Assembly: GCA_023259235.1 (NCBI GenBank)
Contig: JAHFQQ010000165.1
Coordinates: 1-6,427, forward strand
Reading direction: 5' to 3'
DNA from: Polaromonas sp.
GTDB taxonomy: Bacteria > Pseudomonadota > Gammaproteobacteria > Burkholderiales > Burkholderiaceae_C
DNA: 6,427 bases
Shown: positions 1 through 5,505 of the stretch, piece by piece
How positions within the stretch are numbered: position 1 is the stretch's first letter
How the letters are laid out: every line of letters starts with the position of its first letter
Program-made: the position numbers and the translations under genes
Notes under the pieces: generated by a model
Told to the model about the DNA's origin: nothing
What the model saw: the letters and a program-made list of their open reading frames with translations, nothing else
Database searches by the model: none

Positions 1-98
1 TTTGTCGGTGCTGGTGGTACGTGAATAGGGCCAGGGAGCCGTAACTGATCGGCTGGCGCAAGCGGCGGCACCCGATCATTCATCAACCGGGAGATTTC

Positions 99-338
99 AT
101 GGATTTTCTGAACCACGATCTGGCGCACGAGTTTCCCCAGTACCTGCAAAAAATGCGAAGCCTCAAAGCCTCGGACGCACACTTTGCCAGTCTTTTTGCC
201 AGGTACGACGCCGACAACCGCGCCATTGCCACCTACGAACAGGGGGTCGGCTCGATCAGTGATGAAGCCCTTGAGACGCTAAAGAAAAGGCGGCTCAAAA
301 TCAAGGATGACATTTACCAGATTCTCAAGACGACATAA
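99..338 (+). CDS. YdcH-family (DUF465) small protein
   Basis: This 79-residue protein resembles the short, mostly helical YdcH/DUF465 proteins of proteobacteria, whose usual length is about 70-80 residues. The family's molecular role is not established. Family-like features are an N-terminal EFPQYLQKMRSLK stretch, a central HFASLFARYDADNRAI segment and a C-terminal basic helix ending LKKRRLKIKDDIYQIL (about residues 60-76). The charge pattern suggests two amphipathic helices forming a hairpin or coiled coil. There is no signal peptide or membrane segment. The ATG at 99 is preceded by GGGAG at 89-93 with 5 nt spacing, which supports this start. The gene stands alone on the plus strand and converges on the dehydrogenase gene ending at 378, leaving 39 nt with no clear terminator. 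Family assignment is confident; function is unknown. Confidence 0.9.
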   Translation: MDFLNHDLAHEFPQYLQKMRSLKASDAHFASLFARYDADNRAIATYEQGVGSISDEALETLKKRRLKIKDDIYQILKTT

Positions 339-377
339 GGCCGCCGACAGCCGGCACTGCCGCAAGTCAATGGGCAT

Positions 378-1169
378 TCAGTCCCTGACGTCTGCCACTG
401 GTTGCGCGCCAAAATCGGGCCGCGCCAGATAGCCCAGCACGCGGCTCGCTGCTTCGTCGGCAGATGCAAGTTGCCCACCGCTTTGGAGGCGTACGAAATT
501 TTCCCGATCGGGAAAGTCCGCCTTGTCCGCGCCGCGCAACTGGCTCTGCATGTCAGTGTCGATCACGCCTGGCGCCAGTGCACAAACCTTGGCGCCATTG
601 GACTTCAGCGCTTCATCCAGTGCCAGGCAGCGGGTGAAGTGATCCAGGCCCGCCTTGGCTGCGCAATACGCCGCCTGCGATGCCATGGCCCTGCGTCCCA
701 GTCCCGAGGAAATATTAAGTACCTTGCGCTGAGCAGGCCAGTCCCCGGTAGCACGCAGAAACGCCGCCGTGAGTTGCATCGGTGCCTCCAGTCCGACGCG
801 CAGGGCCCGGGCAAGGTCATTCGCGTCGGTTTCGCTAAATGGACTGATGCGAGCCAGCACGCCCGCGTTGTTGATGAGGGTGACGCTGGCCCAGGCCTTG
901 CCGTCCGGCCCGTTCCGTGAGTTCGTCAACCAGCGTGCCAGCCGCTCACCAAGCACAGCGCTGTCGGCCAGATCATGGGTCCACTGCAGCAGCGCTGCAC
1001 CCGAGAGCACCGCGTGCTGCATCAGCGTGTCCGGGGTGGTGCGCGAAATGCCGAGCACGGTGTGGCCCTGCGTGAGGAGTTGGCGGGCCATGGCCAAGCC
1101 CATGCCGCGCGATGAGCCGGTGAGAATGGTGAGGTGATTGTTCATCAGGGGCATGGTAGCCATAGTCAT
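378..1169 (-). CDS. Short-chain dehydrogenase/reductase (SDR)
   Basis: A 263-residue classical SDR, probably a cytoplasmic NAD(P)(H)-dependent carbonyl/alcohol oxidoreductase. The Rossmann nucleotide-binding motif TGSSRGMG is at residues 17-24, the conserved NNAG at 100-103, the catalytic serine in NISSG (about 154-155) and the YxxxK pair at Tyr168/Lys172. APGVIDTDMQ at 199-208 follows. The arginine in TGSSRGMG is compatible with NADP(H) preference. The segment APGVIDTDMQ and the later FVRLQSGGQLASADEAA recall the sepiapterin/benzil reductase-like SDR branch; this is from memory of the family, so the substrate is not claimed. It is the last gene of the minus-strand operon, 14 nt after the rluA stop. 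The start at 1169 has an AAGGCGGG-like ribosome site about 8-9 nt upstream. An internal ATG at 1145 (residue 9, MNNHLTILTG) would also preserve the fold, so the N-terminus is uncertain by 8 residues. Confidence 0.93.
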   Translation of the reverse strand: MTMATMPLMNNHLTILTGSSRGMGLAMARQLLTQGHTVLGISRTTPDTLMQHAVLSGAALLQWTHDLADSAVLGERLARWLTNSRNGPDGKAWASVTLINNAGVLARISPFSETDANDLARALRVGLEAPMQLTAAFLRATGDWPAQRKVLNISSGLGRRAMASQAAYCAAKAGLDHFTRCLALDEALKSNGAKVCALAPGVIDTDMQSQLRGADKADFPDRENFVRLQSGGQLASADEAASRVLGYLARPDFGAQPVADVRD

Positions 1170-1183
1170 GCGGACCCGCCTTG

Positions 1184-1846
1184 CTAAAAGTCCGGAGCGC
1201 TTTCAAGGAGTAGCTGGGCGCCGCTGGCTGGGTGCGCAAACCGCAGCGCGCACGCATGGAGCAGCAGGCGACTCGCCCTGGCTTGCACGGCTTCCGGGCT
1301 ATACAGCGCGTCCCCCAGAATCGGATGGCCGAACACCTGCAAGTGCACGCGCAACTGGTGCGACCGACCGGTGAGCGGCTCCAGCGCCACGCGTGTGCTG
1401 TCCGCATCTTCGTCATATGCCAGAGTTTGCCATCGGGTCTGGCTGGGTTTTCCGAGCACTGGGTCAATGACGCGCAGCGGGCGTCGTGGCCAGTCCACGG
1501 CGATTGGCAAATCAACCAGGCCCCAGCCGTCCGTGTTTTCGGCGGGCGCAAGGTGGCCCGCAACTACCGCCACGTAGCGCTTGTGGATGCTGCGGTTTTC
1601 AAAGGCGCGGCTCAGCGCGCGCTGCATGGCTGGGCCGCGCGCCATCAGTACCAGGCCTGACGTGGCCATGTCCAGGCGGTGCACGATCAGGGCATCGGGA
1701 AAATGCTGTTGCACCCGGCGGCTCAGGCAATCCTGCTTGTTTGCGCCACGCCCGGGCACTGAAAGCAGTCCGGCCGGCTTGTTCAGCACCAGCAGGCTTG
1801 CATCGGCATGGACAATATCAATGCCGGGCCGCAGGGAATCAGGCAT
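1184..1846 (-). CDS. rluA: RluA-family pseudouridine synthase
   Basis: This 220-residue enzyme isomerises uridine to pseudouridine in RNA. Escherichia coli RluA, of almost identical length (219 residues), modifies U746 of 23S rRNA and U32 of several tRNAs. The catalytic motif HRLDMATSG is at residues 56-64, with the nucleophilic aspartate at Asp59. Other landmarks are NKPAGLLSVPG (22-32), VDLPIAVDWP (111-120), the RNA-binding/active-site stretch GRSHQLRVH (160-168), GHPILGDALY (173-182) and LLLHA (194-198). These follow the E. coli RluA layout closely, including the lack of an N-terminal S4 domain that RluB/C/D-type enzymes carry, so RluA is preferred over RluC/RluD. The start ATG lies inside the end of the VF530 gene (sequence ATGCCTGA, 8-nt overlap). 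No good Shine-Dalgarno precedes it, so translational coupling is likely. The SDR gene follows 14 nt downstream. Confidence 0.94.
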   Translation of the reverse strand: MPDSLRPGIDIVHADASLLVLNKPAGLLSVPGRGANKQDCLSRRVQQHFPDALIVHRLDMATSGLVLMARGPAMQRALSRAFENRSIHKRYVAVVAGHLAPAENTDGWGLVDLPIAVDWPRRPLRVIDPVLGKPSQTRWQTLAYDEDADSTRVALEPLTGRSHQLRVHLQVFGHPILGDALYSPEAVQARASRLLLHACALRFAHPASGAQLLLESAPDF

Positions 1847-2126
1847 GGGGTGGCGGGAAATTGTGAATCGGCGGGCTGGCGCGTTTCAACTCGCGCAGCA
1901 TGAAGAGGTACAGGCCTTCAACCTTTGCGCGCGCCCAAGGCGCCCGGCGCAAGAACTTCAGGCTCGACGCCACGCTGGGATCGTGGGTAAAACAGCGGAT
2001 GCTTATGCGCTGCCCCAGTTCCTGCCAGCCATAGTGATCAACCAGCGCGGTAACGATGACCTCCAGCGTGATGCCGTGCATTGGATTGCCCGGCTGCACG
2101 GTGGCGGGCCCGGCGGGCGCGGTCAT
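1839..2126 (-). CDS. VF530-family (DUF2132) DNA-binding protein
   Basis: A 95-residue protein whose core (about residues 15-76) matches the VF530/DUF2132 family. Characteristic pieces are NPMHGITLEVIVTALVDHYG, ISIRCFTHDPSVASSLKFLR (41-60) and APWARAKVEGLYL (62-74). The family is named after a Vibrio fischeri protein and has been described as DNA-binding; its cellular role is unsettled. The proline-rich ends (first 14 residues and the last dozen, ending PPPHA) lie outside the conserved core and are probably disordered. The start at 2126 is preceded by a TAGGGCG ribosome site that includes the stop of the upstream 45-codon gene, 7 nt away. Its own stop overlaps the rluA start by 8 nt. It therefore sits in the middle of a tightly packed operon with an RNA-modification enzyme, although no functional link is proven. 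Confidence 0.9.
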   Translation of the reverse strand: MTAPAGPATVQPGNPMHGITLEVIVTALVDHYGWQELGQRISIRCFTHDPSVASSLKFLRRAPWARAKVEGLYLFMLRELKRASPPIHNFPPPHA

Positions 2127-2133
2127 GAACGCC

Positions 2134-2271
2134 CTATTTTTTCAGTTTTCCCCGCAACGGTACCTGGGTTACCACGGTCGGCCTGACGGCGTCTGGCGAC
2201 ACGGGTTTGGGTGGTGAAGTGTCCTTCTTGGGTTTCTTGACCATTTTGTTGTTTTGCTGACCTTTTGCCAT
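2134..2271 (-). CDS. Small lysine-rich protein (45 aa)
   Basis: A 45-codon gene short enough to be missed by many gene finders. The product begins MAKGQQNNKMVKKPKKDTSP, runs through a proline-rich middle and ends VPLRGKLKK. It holds about ten lysines and only two aspartates, so it is strongly basic, and it has no hydrophobic segment. The start at 2271 has a good ribosome site, GGAG with 6 nt spacing (GGAGAGCGCCATG). The stop at 2134-2136 lies 7 nt before the VF530 start, making this the first gene of the VF530-rluA-SDR operon. Short proteins opening with MAKGQQ and a KKPKK core occur in many proteobacteria as conserved hypotheticals, as far as I recall. A nucleic-acid-associated role is plausible from charge and context only. 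Reality as a gene is supported by the ribosome site and packing. Confidence 0.75.
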   Translation of the reverse strand: MAKGQQNNKMVKKPKKDTSPPKPVSPDAVRPTVVTQVPLRGKLKK

Positions 2272-2558
2272 GGCGCTCTCCAGTGGATTGGTGATGCGAT
2301 TATCAGTGCAAGTCGATGCGGGTTTGGTGCTTCTGATGAATCGCCTTCAATAGTGTAGCCAGCTCGCTCGATCCGTGTGCTTCGTTGGTATGCGGTCGAG
2401 CTCCAGCGGTGTGGCGCGGTTGCCTGCAAGCTGCACAGATGGACAAAGGTGGCGTCCGAATCACCGGTGTAACCTGGGTGCAGCCAGGGTGGGGAAAGGC
2501 AGGAAGAACACCAGTTTTCTTGTATTTTTGGCGTGTTCCGGCGTGCCCGCACGAACCG

Positions 2559-2888
2559 TCAGGACGGTAGCAGCAGCACCACATCGGATGCCGGGTACGC
2601 TACGCAAGGGAGGATGCTGCCCGCCTGTTTTTCCTCTGCGCTCAGGCCTGGCCATTCGATGCGGTACACCACCTTGCCACTGGCGAGTTGACACATGCAA
2701 TCGCGGCAGGTGCCGTTGCGGCAGGAGCCCGTCAGCGGCTGGCCTGCCAGTTCCGCGGCCTGTAGTAGTGGCAGGGAAGCAGGCGCCTTAAAATTGGGGC
2801 CTTGCCAGCCGATACGCGCGCGAAAAACCGCAGTTGCGCCAGCGTTGGGCTGTTTCGGGATGAGGAGCGTTGAATCGTCGACTGGCAT
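2559..2888 (-). CDS. 2Fe-2S ferredoxin-type electron-transfer protein
   Basis: A 109-residue protein with a plant-type [2Fe-2S] ferredoxin fold. The cluster ligands are visible as GSCRNGTCRDC: Cys56-x4-Cys61-x2-Cys64, with the fourth at Cys95 in ILPCVAYP. Cys66 is an extra cysteine next to the loop. The C-terminus (SDVVLLLPS) matches the last beta strand of such domains. No reductase (FAD/NAD) domain is attached, so it should act as a small soluble electron carrier for an unidentified partner. The open frame extends to an ATG at 2996, but the sequence before residue 37 of that version is low-quality and unlike the family. The ATG at 2888 (MPVDDSTLLIP) is therefore preferred, although no clear Shine-Dalgarno precedes it. 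The gene stands alone, divergent from the acetyltransferase across 138 nt. Confidence 0.87.
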   Translation of the reverse strand: MPVDDSTLLIPKQPNAGATAVFRARIGWQGPNFKAPASLPLLQAAELAGQPLTGSCRNGTCRDCMCQLASGKVVYRIEWPGLSAEEKQAGSILPCVAYPASDVVLLLPS

Positions 2889-3026
2889 GAGCTGAGGAAC
2901 CCGGCTGTGTGGTGAAACGCACGAAGTCCCGAATTTACCCCAGGCTCGCCTTGCATCGCCGTGATTTGCGCGACAATTCTGCTCCTGCCGAAGCATTTTA
3001 TCCAGTGATTCACGAGCGATTTTTTC

Positions 3027-3548
3027 ATGTCAAGTTACTTAGTCCACCCTGCCTCAGCCCGCGATGCCAAAGCCATCGCCGAGATTCACGTTGCCGCCTG
3101 GCAAGCTGCCTATACGGACCTGGTACCTGGGGATTATCTGGAAAAGATGACTCTGGAACGGCGCCTGGCATACTGGCGTGAAGCCATTGAGTTCAGTGAA
3201 CCGCAACTGCTGGTGGCGACCAAGGGTGACCAGGTTGTGGGGTTTGTGGGTTTTGACCGTTCACGCGATGCCGGCACCCGATCCACCGTCGGTGAAATCT
3301 GGGCCCTGTACCTGGCGCCGGCTCATTGGGGAAAAGGCGCGGGTCTGGCGCTCTGGGACGGCGCGCGCGAAGGCCTGAAGGAAGAAGGCTGCACCCAGGT
3401 GACGTTGTGGGTACTGCTGCGCAATGAGCGCGCCCTGAGGTTTTTCGAACGCGCCGCGGGCTTCAAGCGCGAAATGCCATCGCTCAAAACGGTTGCCTTT
3501 GGCAGTGCCAGGCTGGAAGAAGTGCGCCTTAAACGCACCGTGGATTGA
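3027..3548 (+). CDS. GNAT-family N-acetyltransferase
   Basis: A 173-residue cytoplasmic acetyl-CoA-dependent transferase of the GNAT superfamily. The N-terminus shows HPASARDAKAIAEIHVAAW (about 7-25), typical of the first strand and helix of these enzymes. The strand LLVATKGDQVVGFVGF (61-76) and the following beta strand EIWALYLAPAHWGKGAGLAL (90-109) contain the acetyl-CoA pyrophosphate loop, with W101-G102-K-G104 in place of the usual Q/R-x-x-G-x-G/A. Motif B-like ALRFFERAAGF (136-146) follows an asparagine in LRNERA. The substrate (a small amine, amino acid, protein N-terminus or antibiotic) cannot be read from sequence. The start at 3027 has only a weak GAGCG ribosome-site match. The gene is divergent from the ferredoxin gene, and its last 20 nt overlap the 3' end of the nitroreductase gene on the other strand. 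Confidence 0.92.
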   Translation: MSSYLVHPASARDAKAIAEIHVAAWQAAYTDLVPGDYLEKMTLERRLAYWREAIEFSEPQLLVATKGDQVVGFVGFDRSRDAGTRSTVGEIWALYLAPAHWGKGAGLALWDGAREGLKEEGCTQVTLWVLLRNERALRFFERAAGFKREMPSLKTVAFGSARLEEVRLKRTVD

Positions 3549-4194
3549 GGCCTGCCGGGTAGCCGGCAGTCTGCGCCAGCAGGATCTGATGGTCGGGCCC
3601 TATTCCCATGGCCTGCGCCAGCGCATGGCGATCGATCCAGGCGCGAATCACGGTGGCCAGCCCAGCCGATGCGCAGTATAGGTACACATTCTGCGCCATC
3701 GCCCCCGCCGCCACCGAGGCGTATGACTCGCGCTGCGCCGCCGGCACCAGTTTCATGCGTGCGTAGTCGGCCACGAAAATCAGTTCCAGGGGCGCGCTGT
3801 CCACGAAGTCTTGGTAGCCGGTGACGCGCCGCACATCAGTTGCGCTGACCAACTGCAGTGCGTGGGTGGATGGGTCGTGGCGGTAAAGCCCCTCGGGTAG
3901 CGCCACATAAACATCGATCTCCTGCGCGTTCAGCGCGCTCGGGGCCGTGCGTCCGCCTAGTGCGGGTCGGTTCACACCGGCAGCGGCCCACATCAGGTTT
4001 GACAGGATCTGTGGCTCCAGTGGCGCGGGATCGAACTCACGCCGCGACTGACGCTCGCGCAGGGCCTGCATCAGTGGCATGCCTTCCGCGGTCTGCGGCG
4101 GCGGCAAGGACAGCACCTGCACAGCATCGCCCTGAGCAGGCTTTGGCGTGAGTTGCCCGATCAGGCCCAAAGCCATCTTGGTCAGCGTGTTCAT
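3529..4194 (-). CDS. SagB/ThcOx-type nitroreductase-family oxidoreductase
   Basis: A 221-residue FMN-dependent oxidoreductase of the nitroreductase superfamily. The flavin-phosphate-binding RQSRREFD is at residues 48-55, followed by LSNLMWAAAGVNRP (64-77). GGRTAPSALNAQEIDVYVAL (80-99) and GLYRHDPSTHAL (102-113) recall the SagB/ThcOx subgroup. GAMAQNVYLYCASAGLATVI (164-183) and LLAQTAGYP (205-213) complete the fold. SagB-type enzymes in ribosomal-peptide clusters oxidise azolines, but no YcaO or precursor peptide lies nearby, so a free-standing redox role on quinones, nitro compounds or another small substrate is more likely. The start at 4194 is chosen because GAGGAG stands 5 nt upstream; an in-frame ATG 11 codons earlier lacks this. 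The N-terminus MNTLTKMALGLIGQLTPKPA is mildly hydrophobic and could be a weak export signal. The gene converges on the acetyltransferase gene. Confidence 0.9.
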   Translation of the reverse strand: MNTLTKMALGLIGQLTPKPAQGDAVQVLSLPPPQTAEGMPLMQALRERQSRREFDPAPLEPQILSNLMWAAAGVNRPALGGRTAPSALNAQEIDVYVALPEGLYRHDPSTHALQLVSATDVRRVTGYQDFVDSAPLELIFVADYARMKLVPAAQRESYASVAAGAMAQNVYLYCASAGLATVIRAWIDRHALAQAMGIGPDHQILLAQTAGYPAGLNPRCV

Positions 4195-4329
4195 GAAAAC
4201 TCCTCGTGGGTGCACCGATGCATCCATCCCAGGCGCGCAGCCTCAGCGTGCCTTGTGCTGGATCAAGTGTCAGATCCTTGAACCGTCTGTTCTTCTTGGT
4301 CGTCATCCGCCTGGCCGAAATCATGCCAC

Positions 4330-4509
4330 TCAGGATGGAACATTCACCACGCGTTCATCATCATCATCCGGGATCAGCGGCGCACCTTCGTCGGGGTTCA
4401 CGGGCAACTCCAGACCGTCGTCGTCGTCCTCTTCCTCTTCGGGCAGCCCCTTGCGTGGCCGACCATGAGTTGCATTGATGTTTTTCAAGGCGGGTCTTGC
4501 AGTGATCAT
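4330..4509 (-). CDS. Short acidic protein (59 aa) of unknown function
   Basis: A 59-residue protein, too short for easy homology calls. It has a basic N-terminal third (MITARPALKNINATHGRPRK, 1-20), then an uninterrupted acidic run, EEEEDDDD at 24-31, and a C-terminal GAPLIPDDDDERVVNVPS (42-59). The tail looks like a conserved segment of a family of short proteobacterial hypothetical proteins, but I cannot name the family. No membrane or signal segment is present; it is probably soluble and largely disordered, with opposite charges at its two ends. The start at 4509 has an excellent ribosome site (AAGGAG, 7 nt spacing). The frame stays open to an ATG at 4740, but that extension has no ribosome site and looks non-coding. 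The nitroreductase gene begins 135 nt downstream on the same strand, so co-transcription is possible. Repeated GAC and GAG/GAA codons form a simple repeat at 4417-4440. Confidence 0.75.
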   Translation of the reverse strand: MITARPALKNINATHGRPRKGLPEEEEDDDDGLELPVNPDEGAPLIPDDDDERVVNVPS

Positions 4510-4668
4510 GATGAATCTCCTTGATCGTCTGGTGGTGTTGGTTCGCGCCGCATCGACTTTAAGGTAACGGATCCAGCCCACCCATCGGGTTGTTGCACAG
4601 CCGGATGACAAAACCGTGGGTAAAGAATACTCTGCTTGTCCACAGGGGCGTCTTTCTGCTCCGTGCAA

Positions 4669-4697
4669 ATTCTGGATCACACGCTTTTTATAGTCAA
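4669..4697 (-). promoter_or_regulatory. Candidate sigma-70 promoter for the acidic-protein gene
   Basis: On the minus strand, TTGACT (-35, complement of 4692-4697) and CAGAAT (-10, complement of 4669-4674) are separated by exactly 17 nt. They match the consensus at five and four of six positions. Transcription would start near 4662 and leave a leader of about 150 nt before the ATG at 4509. The assignment rests on pattern only. Confidence 0.35.
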
Positions 4698-4898
4698 CAC
4701 CACACCAGAGACTTTTGGCAGGTAGCCGTCCTGCAGACACGCAGCAACTCCGACCAGGAAACCGGATCGGCAGGTAAAATTTGTAACGGAGACCCTGTTG
4801 TCGGCAGCGATTCGAAGCGGCCGTGAGGGAAGTCGCTGGAACGCGATGGAATTGTCGCGTTTTCGTCAGGTGTAGAAAGACAAAAGGCCTGCACTAAC

Positions 4899-4916
4899 GC
4901 GCAAGCCTGCGCTTTT
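4899..4916 (+). terminator. Weak hairpin followed by TTTT
   Basis: GCGCA-AGCC-TGCGC forms a 5-bp GC-rich stem with a 4-nt loop, directly followed by TTTT on the plus strand. No plus-strand gene is seen upstream, so it would only make sense as the end of an unannotated RNA. The short stem and short T-run make this a weak call. Confidence 0.3.
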
Positions 4917-5025
4917 ATCTGCGGCCCGGACTTGTCGATTCCGGGAGCCAGGCATTGGATTTATTGCGTGACGCGACAAGGCATGTTGGCTTGTCCACTA
5001 AATTGGACTCCACAATGCCGCATCG

Positions 5026-5421
5026 TCACCCGGCAGCCTTGACTGACAGTACCGGACAGGAAACCGAAAGAAGAAGCTCTTGGGCAACGCTGCCCATGAT
5101 TAGTTTGCCTACGGGGGAACGCTTTCTCAGGCCAATAATGAGCAGGGATACGTGCAGCGACTCGACCAGCCCCTCAATTTCTTCAACGGCATTTTTGCCT
5201 CTGACATACTGTTTAAGCTCTGTGTTAAGACCTGTGTTTGCCAATATCTGCTCGATTCGCTCGAAGTCTTGAACATCGGCAAATGATGGATCTTCCTTGC
5301 TGCCCCCAGGGCTGGCATTGACCACTACCAGATGTTCATTGCGACTTTTCGCAATTTCGATACCTTTATCCAGGGCGGCTTGACCCTCGGGGCGCGGCAC
5401 ATAGGCGACAAGTATTGTCAT
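5026..5421 (-). CDS. Universal stress protein (UspA family)
   Basis: A 131-residue single-domain universal stress protein, near the usual length of about 140. It opens with the first strand MTILVAYVPRPEGQAALDKG (1-20), where many homologues have a V-D-G-S turn; here the turn is PRPEG. A second strand LVVVNAS (31-37) follows. The C-terminal nucleotide-binding signature is GLRKRSPVGKLIMGS (97-111) plus VAQELLLSVSCPVLSV, which resembles the G-2x-G-9x-G-S/T motif of ATP-binding members but with lysine at the second glycine position. ATP binding is likely, not certain. The start has a strong ribosome site, AAGGAG with 7 nt spacing. It appears monocistronic, with a strong hairpin terminator 46 nt upstream of its start. 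Codon use is more relaxed than in the neighbouring FadL gene, with ACA, ATA, AGA and CTA codons, which hints at a different history or lower expression bias. Confidence 0.93.
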   Translation of the reverse strand: MTILVAYVPRPEGQAALDKGIEIAKSRNEHLVVVNASPGGSKEDPSFADVQDFERIEQILANTGLNTELKQYVRGKNAVEEIEGLVESLHVSLLIIGLRKRSPVGKLIMGSVAQELLLSVSCPVLSVKAAG

Positions 5422-5467
5422 GAGTTTTCTCCTTTTACTTCATGGATATTGTGTCATGCCAGAACAA

Positions 5468-5505
5468 CAATGGCCTGCAATTACTTGCAGGCCATTGATT
5501 TTTTA
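5468..5505 (-). terminator. Strong hairpin terminator, probably bidirectional
   Basis: A perfect 13-bp inverted repeat (CAATGGCCTGCAA at 5468-5480, TTGCAGGCCATTG at 5485-5497) encloses a TTAC loop. On the plus strand it is followed by TTTTTT at 5499-5504; on the minus strand it is preceded by that A-tract and followed by TTGTT. Position fits termination of the minus-strand fadL transcript, although the better T-tract faces the plus strand, so it may stop transcription both ways. Confidence 0.85.

Larger units (their letters stand above)
4510..5025. other. Long non-coding stretch with inverted repeats
   Basis: No open frame here has both a ribosome site and protein-like composition. The stretch holds the candidate promoter of the acidic-protein gene (4669-4697) and a run of short inverted repeats. 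These are CAGCGA 4805-4810 with TCGCTG 4833-4838, AACGCGA 4840-4846 with TCGCGTT 4855-4861, GCGCA 4899-4903 with TGCGC 4908-4912, CCCGGA 4925-4930 with TCCGGG 4940-4945, and GTCCA 4993-4997 with TGGAC 5004-5008. They could be terminators for the stress-protein transcript or parts of a small RNA; the sequence alone does not decide. Confidence 0.6.

Noticed and set aside
1..28. Possible tail of an upstream plus-strand gene (LSVLVVRE then TAG at 26-28).
   Set aside because: Only eight codons are visible and another frame also ends nearby (TGA at 22-24), so neither frame nor identity can be supported.
402..920. Long plus-strand open frame opposite the SDR gene.
   Set aside because: It is antisense to a gene with intact SDR motifs, and its translation is arginine-rich with no recognisable fold; it is a high-GC shadow.
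1581..2186. 201-codon plus-strand open frame across rluA and the VF530 gene.
   Set aside because: It is opposite two well-supported genes, has no ribosome site, and its composition is typical of antisense translation.
2169..2584. Overlapping minus-strand open frames in the interval before the micro-protein gene.
   Set aside because: Cysteine-, proline- and arginine-rich translations, no ribosome sites, and overlap with the better-supported 45-codon gene or the ferredoxin 3' end.
4037..4324. Minus-strand open frame starting MISARRMTTKKNRRFKDLTL between the acidic-protein and nitroreductase genes.
   Set aside because: The first residues look plausible, but the frame runs out of register into the nitroreductase gene and there is no good ribosome site, so leader sequence is more likely.
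4694..4894. 66-codon minus-strand open frame beginning with GTG in the non-coding stretch.
   Set aside because: No ribosome site and no protein-like pattern, and it overlaps the inverted-repeat region and the candidate promoter.
4805..5008. CRISPR array or transposon ends as an explanation for the repeated hairpins.
   Set aside because: The inverted repeats differ in sequence and spacing, there are no direct repeats with spacers, and no transposase fragment or target duplication is visible.
5422..5460. Sigma-54 promoter (TGGCATG) upstream of the stress-protein gene.
   Set aside because: TGGCATG lacks a matching GC element at the required spacing, so the -12 half is absent.
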